NCBI GenBank assembly: GCA_977017575.1
Contig: CDRNVI010000007.1
Coordinates: forward strand, 248,001 to 312,000
Source of the DNA: Paramoeba atlantica
Lineage: Eukaryota > Discosea
Direction of reading: 5' to 3'
DNA: 64,000 bases
The notes beneath the pieces are model-generated. The model was not told the origin of the DNA. It did no database searches and worked only from the letters and a program-made list of their open reading frames with translations. Below, piece by piece: positions 47,501-55,852 of the stretch. How positions within the stretch are numbered: position 1 is the first letter of the stretch; the number at the start of each line of letters is the position of its first letter. The translations under genes were made by a program, and so were the position numbers.

Positions 47501-49145
47501 CACCCGAATAATGGAGAACAGCTTGGAGCCTGATTCGAATCCTGTACCATCGACGGAAAACATTACTGCTGCTTTATTCTCTTGTATACAAGCTATCTCT
47601 AGTTCTGTTCGTACGAAAAGCCAGTCGATCTCTTTGGAAAAGTTTTTATGTCTTGCTCATGCATTCTGCGCAACCAATATATGCAGTGCAAATCGTTTAT
47701 TGAGTGAAGTCGGTGAGCCATTATTCCGAGAAAGGAAAGACAGCGGATATTCTGATTCACACGATACAAATATGTGGATAAAACTCTTAAGCCTCGTGTT
47801 GCGTTCTGGACAGCGACTCGCTTCTCTTGAATCCCAAACTTCGATTCAGCATGGGGAAGTCACTTTATATATAAATAGTTCATGCGTAGAAAACTTAAGT
47901 TTTGTGATGACAGAATGCAGTGACATTATTCCTCAAAACAGGGAAGACGTGTTATTGTTAACATCGATTGTTCCTTCTCTACTTTGTGTGGAGTTGTGCG
48001 CTGCACTGGAGACTGTCAAAGATAAGAATGCTTTAGGGGTCTACGTACGAAGGAAAATTGATTTTCCTTCATCGTGGTTTTCATCGTCCGGTGACCCATC
48101 TCACTGTGACCGTCAATTTATGTCTTTGAGTACCGCGATTCACGCATCGGTAGCAAAAGCATTTTTTATGCACAACTGTGGCTCTGTAGGGAATGAAATC
48201 CTTGATATTGTTCTCGAAAACTTAACTCGATTGATAGTATCGAGTAAGTTCGATAAATGTGAAGACGTAATTCAGGGTCTGACAATCGCCTGTAGCCGTC
48301 ATGATGCATGGCTACATCATTGCCATGGAATACGACTTTCGGATAGCGAATGCCAAGAGCAGTTAAACACATTTTTGTATGAAGTTTTGCGACGATTGTT
48401 GAATTTATACGCAACGTTTGCCGGTCGCAAGCACGAAATTAGCAACCATTTCCCTGGAATGTTATTGTTCGTGTGCCTCTTGGCCTCTGAATTAGGCCCC
48501 AGTCAATGGAAGGCTCAATCGACCTTGCTTTTTGACGGGCTTCTTTACTTTCTACGTTCTTGCCTTCTGTCTCCCAAATCGTCAGTGCTATCTGGAGATC
48601 GAAAGACTCACATTCCAAGATGCGAAGCAACCAGTGACGCACCTCAGGGTGCCCTCAAGCACGAGATCACGAAAGCGCAGCTTGAAAGGTCGTGCTTAGG
48701 TATACTTCAGGAGCTTTTGAACGAACTGCCGTTTCAGCATATAGAAGAAAATTTAACGAATTTAATAAGTGTGCTTCTTTTTTCATGTCAACACAGCAAG
48801 TTGGATTCCAAAAGTGTTATGTCATCCATCGAAATGGACAGCAGAATAAACTCTTTTCGTTCATTAACTTTGCTTGCAGATCTTCTCTCCACCAAAAGCG
48901 TGAACAATTCTTCCGAAGCATGGCGAGAGGTAGAACACAGCCTGACTGTGAACAAGGACGGGAAAGAGATTGTTGACGAAAAAATTGAGCCTCCACACCT
49001 CTGCGATCAAACACTTTCCCTGCGTGACCTTGTTCTACGTGAGACGGAAAGATTTTTGTTTGACATGAAACGACCAGTTAGGCGAGAGGTGCAGCTTTGT
49101 CGACATAAATGGTTTCTACGCGAAGAATTGGAGAACTCTTTCTGA
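44574..49145 (+). CDS. MMS19: MMS19 cytosolic iron-sulfur assembly/DNA repair protein
   Basis: 1523 residues. MMS19 is the targeting subunit that delivers Fe-S clusters to nuclear enzymes such as XPD and DNA polymerases. The N-terminal MMS19_N region matches well: LESYLTHQDCSIRSRATDVL (about 120), FLKCVDGERDPFNVVTLFHL (about 325), DSFSCYFPIDFKKP (about 373) and SIPFLLEKLSSAIEDTKLQV (about 450). The CVDGERDP and SCYFPIDF phrases are highly characteristic of the family. The remainder is HEAT-repeat alpha-solenoid, with the C-terminal MMS19_C part from roughly 1050. It is longer than human MMS19 (1030), with insertions in the middle. One uninterrupted frame. Confidence 0.9.
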   Translation: MTTETPVGTFGSSLNEYCTLGPSDSLSLTDFFDRLLSRRAFMSRSKSENNADSSSKLSNSKDDFSKNFACRTKTLGHFIVEYMTKNEKNYSHNMDPEQLGENCLFCMVQALESYLTHQDCSIRSRATDVLGQAIRLAHGFGQLSSCDHFRDNAELYKSFEKRIWRSNLARRNLLEFLLSRMKDYDTIESVIHALHVLLIQIDEVCSFSERQGRGWLRLTDVSSILVRIASETRLEYSRLRLRRQIYDLFRKFFLLGYFSDEAHAEIVGDIHQSHVSENGMIEIPFLDIGESSFSLNVSSQIVACDIAEYFKQLSPLVHPATFVPKFLKCVDGERDPFNVVTLFHLFERVNRIIAFWKNQSGDDALDMDFFDSFSCYFPIDFKKPQENVTSREDEPTKSTNGDENTFQSISSPLEFYSITRPTLPVVDSIKLQESLRELLIHPRFIKISIPFLLEKLSSAIEDTKLQVLEVMRDIFVQAMRTDQYFEALSHLDSDAMSTEDTSLLLLSEIIQALREELHQCIGSERNALKFETLRVIKAIGSFVYERSKSDKTLNYLTKRFVLEPFFRNVTKFHVDRDFTTDDDFNRNITVLNQSEIHALSIDLALIESFLESKSRLILFCYAQIDAVLQSHHKEGRIIRSSLQNNSFGERERLMHLRRVEYATEIYANLLSMVRSAVYASPTDLCQYFRNVISFIHCIFASECPTLSRNLMSNGAKCVIVLASFLDSQKFLEAPSCRALANNEPVSTDIEALSVTLETQVNLSDNTFVRVQGDTSHLFMSCSLRLILTKLFVIVCSFYFTVADVPSASAVLSSLTHGWITPQSSLLVNILVPMWLRVYFSSDHCTREGIAESEHSHDAQSNSMLFNSTKREKREANFPPVSIALVSEVFSSDPYKEGILHGLLSIVQLDVSYARNALSATTQFPTFNFIRIVSELLPLTAKGCPPHLLNHLLKATQKVLDVYRQGSYAKWGEAPGSTRIMENSLEPDSNPVPSTENITAALFSCIQAISSSVRTKSQSISLEKFLCLAHAFCATNICSANRLLSEVGEPLFRERKDSGYSDSHDTNMWIKLLSLVLRSGQRLASLESQTSIQHGEVTLYINSSCVENLSFVMTECSDIIPQNREDVLLLTSIVPSLLCVELCAALETVKDKNALGVYVRRKIDFPSSWFSSSGDPSHCDRQFMSLSTAIHASVAKAFFMHNCGSVGNEILDIVLENLTRLIVSSKFDKCEDVIQGLTIACSRHDAWLHHCHGIRLSDSECQEQLNTFLYEVLRRLLNLYATFAGRKHEISNHFPGMLLFVCLLASELGPSQWKAQSTLLFDGLLYFLRSCLLSPKSSVLSGDRKTHIPRCEATSDAPQGALKHEITKAQLERSCLGILQELLNELPFQHIEENLTNLISVLLFSCQHSKLDSKSVMSSIEMDSRINSFRSLTLLADLLSTKSVNNSSEAWREVEHSLTVNKDGKEIVDEKIEPPHLCDQTLSLRDLVLRETERFLFDMKRPVRREVQLCRHKWFLREELENSF

Positions 49146-49313
49146 AAGTATTTTTTAATGTTTTTTCCTTTGTGCTCTTTTAAAAAGGTAAACCTTTCAA
49201 CCCCTTTTCTAGAATCTGGACTCGTTACTACTATACTGTACCCCAAGTACAGTATATTGGTTATATAGTATCTGACCCTGCAGTACACAATATGCTTTTT
49301 AATATGCTTTTTG

Positions 49314-49826
49314 ATGGATATTAGTTTGTCAACAACAATGAGCAACCGAGAAGATGAACTTAAAGCCATATGGGGGAAACCGCTAACTGTGGGAGATGAC
49401 GTTTCCAGCGACGAATCCGACATTTACGACATAATGAACGACAGAAAAAAAACAAAGGAACGGACAATGGACTCAAAATCCCCCAAACTGAAAAATAACC
49501 TTAAGGATGAGAGACAATTCAAAGACAAAACTCGTTCGTTCACCATACATTGTACAGTGCACAGCTCAACGAAGCGCTCTGAGCTTCAAGCACTTTTTAG
49601 TAGCTATCGGCCACTTTCTATTCGTATACACAAAGCGATCAAGTCTTCAGTGAGGAATCCGGTACACTATGCACTTGTAACTGTACCTAACAAAGCCATG
49701 GGCCTACATGCGATTTATACATTCCGAGGTACCGATCAGTCTCGTACAATTGGAGTAACAGAGCCATTGGACCTTAATATTTATTTCACACGCAAGCAAA
49801 ATCGGGTCATGCGCAGCCGGGCTTAA
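49314..49826 (+). CDS. Small RRM-like protein
   Basis: 170 residues from ATG 49314; a second ATG at 49338 (MSNREDELKAIWG) may be the true start. The N-terminal half is acidic then basic and likely disordered. The C-terminal half (about 77-160) has the strand/helix order of an RRM: FTIHCTV, KRSELQALFSSY, LSIRIHK, HYALVTVP, AMGLHAIYTF and LDLNIYF. Canonical RNP1/RNP2 aromatics are mostly missing, so it would be a degenerate RRM. RNA binding is inferred only from this pattern. Confidence 0.55.
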   Translation: MDISLSTTMSNREDELKAIWGKPLTVGDDVSSDESDIYDIMNDRKKTKERTMDSKSPKLKNNLKDERQFKDKTRSFTIHCTVHSSTKRSELQALFSSYRPLSIRIHKAIKSSVRNPVHYALVTVPNKAMGLHAIYTFRGTDQSRTIGVTEPLDLNIYFTRKQNRVMRSRA

Positions 49827-50066
49827 AATTATGTCTAATTCTTACTGACTGTTTAGACAAATCGGCTCACATACAAAGAGGTAAAAAAACATAAAAATAG
49901 GTAAATCCTCTTGCATTCTTATTTTTTCATAGGTTACATAAACGATTGAAATATTTTAAAAGGAAGTCGGTTGCTTTATTGGTGGTTGTACTTTGAATAT
50001 GTCATTTTGATATTCGTAGGTTTTCTTGTTTGTTACGCCTCTTATATTACTAATGATTCAGTGAAC

Positions 50067-52232
50067 ATGACAATGGAATTATTGACGTCCGACACGTTGG
50101 ATAGCGTTGAGGTTTTGCCTTTGGGGTCAGGGGGCGAAGTGGGTCGTTCGTGCGTGGTAGTGACCTTTAAAGGAAAGCGTGTTATGTTTGATTGCGGCTT
50201 ACACCCAGCGCGAATGGGACTTGATAGCCTTCCTATTCTTGACAATCTGAACTGTGGGTCCATTGACCTGGTTTTAGTAACTCATTTTCACTTGGATCAT
50301 TGTGGTGCTCTTCCATACTTGTGTAACGCTACTAATTTCGAAGGCAAAGTTTTTATGACGCACCCAACGAAAGCAATATATAGAAAGGTAATGTTGGATT
50401 TCATGAGAGTAAGTCCGAACTCTTCGGAACTAGTAAAGTCGCAATGGCTAGACAACACTATGGAAGTAGTACAGACTACTCATTACCACAAAAGAGAAGC
50501 TTGTGGAGGGATTTGTTTTACTGCATACAATGCGGGACACGTCCTTGGTGCCGCCATGTTTCTCGTAGAAATTGGGGGCGCAAAAGTCTTGTACACAGGG
50601 GATTACAGCCGTTATCCTGATCGACATCTTGTTGGGGCAGAGACTCCTCCACATTGTCCCGATGTGCTCATAGTTGAAAGTACATACGGAATTCAGATAC
50701 ATGAATCTCGCGAAGATAGAGAGGCGAAATTTCTAAATTGGGTCACAGAAGTCATACAGAGTCCTCGCAAAGGCAAGTGTCTTGTCCCGGTTTTCGCACT
50801 TGGACGCGCACAGGAGCTTTTACTTCTGTTAGATGAATATTGGGAGCAACACGAGGAGCTACGTAGCGTTCCAATTTACTTTATTTCTTCCATGTCTACG
50901 CGCTGCAGTGCTTTTTATGAAACTTATCGCTTTCAGATGAATGAGAATATTAAACATGGTACCGATAATCCGTTTGACTTTAAATACATTACGTGTTTAA
51001 AGGATTTGTCTAATTTTCACGACTTTGGTCCTTGTGTTGTACTTGCCAGTCCTGGTATGTTGCAAAGTGGTGTAAGCCGACAACTTTTTGAACGATGGTG
51101 TATCGATAGGCGCAATGGAGTTATCCTCGCTGGATACAGCGTCGAAGGAACGCTTGCAAAAAGTATTATGTCTCATCCTAAAGAAATAAACGGGGAGGAC
51201 GGTCGTGTGCTTCCTCTTCGAATGGAAACGATTCACACCGTGAGTTTCAGCGCCCACAGTGACTATGCTCAAACGCATGATTTTATCCAGAGTCTGCCTA
51301 CTCTTCAGCATGTAATTTTAGTTCATGGGCATTCCGAAGCTATGGCCAAGCTTTCCGAGAGGCTTAATTCAGACTTTTCTAGCCGTCCATTGACTGCCCT
51401 TACAACACTGAATACTAAACCGATCTGCATTCCGTTACGCGCGACCAACCACGCGTCTGCGCTTGGCACTTTGGCCTCTGAGTTGAACCACGCGAGTACG
51501 TCCATTACAAGGGATGCCATTCTCATCACACAAGCGGATGGAACACTGGAATTAGTGAATAGAGGGGATTTGGAGATTTACAGTGGACTGCGAACGGCTC
51601 GTCTACACTGCGGTATGCGTATTCCTGTGGACGAATCCATCAGTCTTCGAGACGTTTACAGTCATCTGTGTAACACTTTTCAAAATTGTATTCTGCATTC
51701 GGAAAACAGCGCTATTGGAGATACAGTTTTTGGCCATCGTGGCAATATCGAACATAAAATCGTCGTCGCAAAAGCAATAATAGTTGAGTTGAATACTGTA
51801 ACCAATTCGTCGGAAAACAATCTGGTCGTCAAGTGGAATATGTCCAAACATACTGATGTCATAGCGAATGCAGTGTGTATCACTTTACTCCAACTGCATC
51901 ACTTGGAAAAGTTGCAGGTGGGAGATATTCAGTCAGAATTGGATATGTCTTTCCGAATGCGATCTGCTCATCATTTTCTCTCACAACACTTTCAAGGCGT
52001 CCAACTGGATTACCGTACGGGCGAGATGACATTTCGACACGAAAAAGGGGGAAACGTTACTATTACTAACCTGCAGAAAGTTGAGTGTGATGATCAAGAT
52101 GCTAAAGTTGATGTCGAGCGGGTCGTACGACGTATGTTTCTGGCATTATTTCCCATCCCACTACTGGAGGGGGATGGATTATGTGAATGTCCATCACATG
52201 TGCATGAAAATGCCGCTTTTGACACGTCATGA
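50067..52232 (+). CDS. CPSF3: Cleavage and polyadenylation factor CPSF73
   Basis: 721 residues from the ATG at MTMELLTSD; the in-frame hydrophobic extension back to 49971 lacks an ATG and is excluded. CPSF73 is the endonuclease that cuts pre-mRNA 3' ends. Metallo-beta-lactamase motifs: LPLGSGGEVGRSC, FDCGLHP, THFHLDHCGALPY with zinc ligands H73/H75/D77/H78, AYNAGHVLGAAMF (motif 3 His) and LYTGDYSRYPDRHL (motif 4 Asp). The beta-CASP domain follows: VPVFALGRAQELLLLL, SPGMLQSG and HTVSFSAHSDY with its His ligand. The C-terminal CPSF73-100 domain spans about 490-700. The catalytic ligands look complete, so it should be active. Closer to CPSF73 than to INTS11 in the THATKAIY-like phrase (MTHPTKAIYRKV). 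Confidence 0.92.
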   Translation: MTMELLTSDTLDSVEVLPLGSGGEVGRSCVVVTFKGKRVMFDCGLHPARMGLDSLPILDNLNCGSIDLVLVTHFHLDHCGALPYLCNATNFEGKVFMTHPTKAIYRKVMLDFMRVSPNSSELVKSQWLDNTMEVVQTTHYHKREACGGICFTAYNAGHVLGAAMFLVEIGGAKVLYTGDYSRYPDRHLVGAETPPHCPDVLIVESTYGIQIHESREDREAKFLNWVTEVIQSPRKGKCLVPVFALGRAQELLLLLDEYWEQHEELRSVPIYFISSMSTRCSAFYETYRFQMNENIKHGTDNPFDFKYITCLKDLSNFHDFGPCVVLASPGMLQSGVSRQLFERWCIDRRNGVILAGYSVEGTLAKSIMSHPKEINGEDGRVLPLRMETIHTVSFSAHSDYAQTHDFIQSLPTLQHVILVHGHSEAMAKLSERLNSDFSSRPLTALTTLNTKPICIPLRATNHASALGTLASELNHASTSITRDAILITQADGTLELVNRGDLEIYSGLRTARLHCGMRIPVDESISLRDVYSHLCNTFQNCILHSENSAIGDTVFGHRGNIEHKIVVAKAIIVELNTVTNSSENNLVVKWNMSKHTDVIANAVCITLLQLHHLEKLQVGDIQSELDMSFRMRSAHHFLSQHFQGVQLDYRTGEMTFRHEKGGNVTITNLQKVECDDQDAKVDVERVVRRMFLALFPIPLLEGDGLCECPSHVHENAAFDTS

Positions 52233-52409
52233 GTATACACTATCTTATTTATAAAACACCATCTTTGTACCCCTTCGTATCTAAAACCGTTCGTTCTCAT
52301 TGTCATTTTTCCTTTTTTCACCTTCTCAGGCATAAGTAGTCTGTTTAATGGGATCCGGGGGCTACAAATAGTCTGTTTCTGATATTCAATACCTTTGACA
52401 ATTCTGAAA

Positions 52410-53237
52410 ATGTTCTCACCGATCGGCGTCACTGTAGCTTATGTGCTATTTCTCAACGGGGTGAGATTTCGGGGTGCATGCGTTATGCGACCACCCCCTT
52501 TTGCTGATGGGCCTGTGCCTGGTGCGCACTACGCCCCGAACGCAAGCACGCTCACAGCTACGTGGAATATCACACAGGCATGTGACACGTTTCAGCAAGG
52601 CCAGCAAGTATGCTGCAGTGAAGGCCAGTATCACGCTATGGCTACAAATTTTATTGTTTTACAAGCCACTCTGGCAGGCTGTGACGCTTGTTCCATTGCT
52701 ATGAAGCGTATGTGGTGCAGCTTTACATGTTCCCCAAACCAGTCCGATTTTGTATCAATCCGTTCATACGTGCCCGACAGTGGTCCTGATCCTCGTGTCC
52801 AATCGGTATACTTGAACATAACAAGTAGCTTTGCCGAAAGATTCTGGATGTCGTGTCAAAATGCCGGCTTTCGTGGGACGGAAAGTTTTAAAAACATGTT
52901 TTTGAATGGCGTTTCGGGCCTCTTGACGCTTATGGCAAGCAAAACACCTTCAACAGAGCCTCCCACAAGTCATCTTGTGCACTCCATACCGATCGATTAT
53001 CATCCACACTCTAAAGCATTGAATGTAACACTTGCAGAAGATCAGTACAGCTGTAGTAAGTCAGTACCACCTCCGCAATATCCTATGCCACGAGCGATGG
53101 TTGGCTTAGTCTCGCTAGAAGCGTTTACTCTTATCATGTATTTTATTATTCTTGCTCTGTCTCTCTTGTTGGGTGTGCGTAACATGTACGCAGGCTCTTT
53201 AAAGGGACGATTGAGCCATTGGCTTTCTGAAATGTAA
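52410..53237 (+). CDS. NPC1: NPC1 N-terminal domain plus first membrane helix; breaks off
   Basis: 275 residues. Signal peptide (1-22), then the cysteine-rich sterol-binding NTD of NPC1: QQVCCSEGQYHAM, CDACSIAMKRMWCSFTCSPNQ, matching 'L-C-C...C-x-x-C...C-x-x-T-C-S-P-x-Q-S'. A Pro-rich linker (SVPPPQYPMP) leads to one transmembrane helix (about 233-258) at the position of NPC1 TM1. Full NPC1 has about 1200-1300 residues with 13 helices and a sterol-sensing domain; none of this is encoded downstream in the window. After TAA 53235-53237 a +1 frame stays open for 66 codons (to 53433) and begins KERERQETFQSGVLG, which could be the frameshifted continuation. GTAAG at the stop could also be a 5' splice site. 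Truncated pseudogene or stand-alone NTD. Confidence 0.8.
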   Translation: MFSPIGVTVAYVLFLNGVRFRGACVMRPPPFADGPVPGAHYAPNASTLTATWNITQACDTFQQGQQVCCSEGQYHAMATNFIVLQATLAGCDACSIAMKRMWCSFTCSPNQSDFVSIRSYVPDSGPDPRVQSVYLNITSSFAERFWMSCQNAGFRGTESFKNMFLNGVSGLLTLMASKTPSTEPPTSHLVHSIPIDYHPHSKALNVTLAEDQYSCSKSVPPPQYPMPRAMVGLVSLEAFTLIMYFIILALSLLLGVRNMYAGSLKGRLSHWLSEM

Positions 53238-53436
53238 GGAGCGCGAAAGGCAAGAAACATTTCAAAGCGGTGTGCTAGGCTACATACGCACCCTTTTTGT
53301 CATCATGCGTGCCGCAAAAAGCTTTGTAGTTAACTTAGAGTTGGTCACTAGTAGACGTACGGGAGTGCGCTACCCAAGTAAATTAATTTTTTCCGTACTT
53401 CACTGTACAAGTCTCATCTTTTGGATAAGGCGATGA
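53236..53436 (+). pseudogene. Possible out-of-frame continuation of the NPC1 gene
   Basis: 66 codons open in the +1 frame directly after the NPC1-NTD stop (AAG GAG CGC ...), ending at TGA 53434-53436. The peptide (SGVLGYIRTLFVIMRAAKSF, then VVNLELV) has the length and hydrophobic pattern of the linker before NPC1's second helix. Similarity is weak and it may be chance. Confidence 0.3.
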
Positions 53437-53575
53437 TTTCCGTCGAGGTGTTTATATCACGTTCGATTTACTCCACTCACTGCATTTGTTGGCGTTCGTA
53501 GTAGAAGTCATATGGGCTCAATGCCGTGTTAGATACAAAAGCATTGTACGTTTGTTAAAAGAAAATTAAACTGAA

Positions 53576-55693
53576 ATGTGGAAAGGAATTATATGCTCTT
53601 TTGTTCGAAATGTGGAACTCTTTGGATACTACTTTCTATTCCATAATATTTCTAGAAGAAAAATCTGTGAAGTTATGAAGGCTCTCAGGCGAAAAACATA
53701 CCTGAAACCAGAATTTTGCGGCATCTTCCAAAGGCGTCTAGCAACATCGCAAAGCCATCATAGTGTCGCTATTAATCCTATACATTCAAATACAGACCGA
53801 CTGAAACAGTTTCAGCACATTTGGAAGTTATTTCCTGACGCTGCCTTGGATTCATGCGAGTCAACTTTGAGAGCTCCGCCAACTTGGCTTACGGAACTGT
53901 GCACTGACTTAAGTCTGCGTATTAACGAGGAAAATGACGAGTATCGTGCATCTCTCCTTGAAGAGGAATCCGAGTTTTCAGTACTTAGGCAAGCCTTAAA
54001 AGAACGGGGTAGAAATTTTACTGCCTTACAAAATCCTATGAAGATATGTCCAACGGCGTCACACCAGACTAATTCTACTAATTCTGATGATCTACAATCA
54101 CGAGATCGCAGCGAAACGTCATTGAAAAATACGACCTCGAGTACCAATGCTTCTTTTCAAGATAATCCTAGCGAAATATCGTTAATGAACTCTCAAGATT
54201 CATACATTCTTGCCGACCCTTACTCGTATGTTCGCGTTGTCATCTATCCTGAAGACAACTATTCCATAGGCCCCTATGAGTTTCCTCGCCCTGGAGCGTA
54301 CCCTGATCCTGAGGTACGCCAAGCCTTATCTCTGAACGATGAAAATCATGTCTATGTATGCATCGGGGAGGCATACTGCTTCCCTCACCGTTCCCAACTA
54401 CCGACATCGCGGGGAACAGAGCCATCAAAGCTGTATGTCGATCCGACATCGCGTACTCCTACTTTGTTTCTCCAGCTTTCTCCCTATTTTCCTCCTGCAA
54501 CTTGGATACCCATGCGACCCTCTGCCGCAGTGGTTCGTCGCGTGCTTTCAGAATTCGCTCAGTTCGCTGTGTACCATCGCGATTTGCATCACACCGACTA
54601 CGTGAGGAAATGGGAACTGGCCAAAACGGTCCTTTCGAAGCAAAATATGCCTTCAGATGATGGAAGCGTTATGCGATATCTAGGATGGTCGGCTCGACTT
54701 CTTCTAATGCATCAGGCCCCACTCCGAGAATACCCAAACACGCAAGACTTTTTTATCGGTGAATATGAAAGACCTGAGGAAATTCTTGAGTACATAGAAA
54801 ATTGTCCGTTCCTGTTTGCTATTCCGGAAATGCGAACAAGCTCAATGGCATTATACAGCCGCGCAGACGGCCCCGGTATCGCAATGTCCGCTTTCCGATG
54901 CATATATTCAAAATCAGTACTTTGGGTTAAAGTGCATCACAGCACGGAAGTGAAACTACCTCCCGCTGAGCCAATGCAATTCAAATACTTATGGCAGGAA
55001 AAGCGAGATCTTCCCGAAACCCTTACACCAGTATTCATTCGCATTGTCTGGCCGGATAACACTCGCATGTGCGGGGGTGGAGGTCTGATTCCACGCTTCA
55101 ACCAATTATTTGAAACCGAATTTGCTCGCGATATTCCCATCGATGCGGTTCTTGCGTTGCACTATATCGCCTCGTGGGCCAAGCGATCAAAGGATCTCGT
55201 GGGTGTTCTGGGGATGCGCAAACGGGTGGAGGCACTAGAGGCAGCTGTTCTAGAGCAACCTCAGCCCATCCTACCCGATTTCGGGGCGTATCCATCTACT
55301 CGAGAAATCCCTTCTCCGATGTATACGAACAAGGAACGACTTGCCATGCATATCCAATATCTGGCTCACTTAGGCGATCCTAATATTGAGAAAGTTATTC
55401 GGCGATGGATGAGGCATGACAGTGGGTCTATTCGCTTCGGCTGTGCGAAGGCCTCACTGGAACGAAATCATCGTGAATTATTCAAAGAAATTGTCCGGAA
55501 CGAGTTACCGGGGGAATATCAGCGCATGATGTTGCGCTGTATTCGCCTCAGAAAGAAACGCGATTATACCGACGCTGTCCAGAAGCTCAAGGAAGAAGAC
55601 TTTGACCTACCTCCTCATGAAATCAATCATGCTGTTAAAAAGAAGGAAGGAAATCAACTTGAGCAAAATTTGCGGATGGAAGATTACCCTTGA
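53576..55693 (+). CDS. Unrecognised protein, possibly mitochondrial
   Basis: 705 residues from ATG 53576. The internal ATG at 53675 (MKALRRKTYLKPEFCGIFQR, then RLATSQ) would give a classic mitochondrial presequence and may be the true start. Residues about 60-210 are Ser/Asn-rich and charged. A middle domain (about 210-520) has well-structured-looking segments: RVVIYPEDNYSIGPYEFPRP, LQLSPYFPPATWIPMRP, FIRIVWPDN and GGGGLIPRFNQLF. The C-terminal 130 residues are helical with a HEAT-like unit (DPNIEKVIRRWMRHDSGSIR). No family recognised. Organelle-targeted structural or RNA-related protein is conceivable; no function claimed. Confidence 0.65.
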   Translation: MWKGIICSFVRNVELFGYYFLFHNISRRKICEVMKALRRKTYLKPEFCGIFQRRLATSQSHHSVAINPIHSNTDRLKQFQHIWKLFPDAALDSCESTLRAPPTWLTELCTDLSLRINEENDEYRASLLEEESEFSVLRQALKERGRNFTALQNPMKICPTASHQTNSTNSDDLQSRDRSETSLKNTTSSTNASFQDNPSEISLMNSQDSYILADPYSYVRVVIYPEDNYSIGPYEFPRPGAYPDPEVRQALSLNDENHVYVCIGEAYCFPHRSQLPTSRGTEPSKLYVDPTSRTPTLFLQLSPYFPPATWIPMRPSAAVVRRVLSEFAQFAVYHRDLHHTDYVRKWELAKTVLSKQNMPSDDGSVMRYLGWSARLLLMHQAPLREYPNTQDFFIGEYERPEEILEYIENCPFLFAIPEMRTSSMALYSRADGPGIAMSAFRCIYSKSVLWVKVHHSTEVKLPPAEPMQFKYLWQEKRDLPETLTPVFIRIVWPDNTRMCGGGGLIPRFNQLFETEFARDIPIDAVLALHYIASWAKRSKDLVGVLGMRKRVEALEAAVLEQPQPILPDFGAYPSTREIPSPMYTNKERLAMHIQYLAHLGDPNIEKVIRRWMRHDSGSIRFGCAKASLERNHRELFKEIVRNELPGEYQRMMLRCIRLRKKRDYTDAVQKLKEEDFDLPPHEINHAVKKKEGNQLEQNLRMEDYP

Positions 55694-55852
55694 TCATAGA
55701 GACGCACATGTAAATCTGGTGTTGGATGTAGGCATACTTTAGAAAATATTTTTCCACTGTTCTACAGAAAATTTATTTTGTGCGAAGTGCAGCAATCGAA
55801 CTTTATACGAAAGAGAAACTCAACCTTTTTTTATAACTATCTTATCCTGGAA

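Noticed and set aside
53232-53240. GTAAG at the NPC1 stop as a 5' splice site
   Set aside because: No convincing branch point and acceptor leading to an NPC1-like exon could be read downstream; kept only as an alternative in the NPC1 entry.
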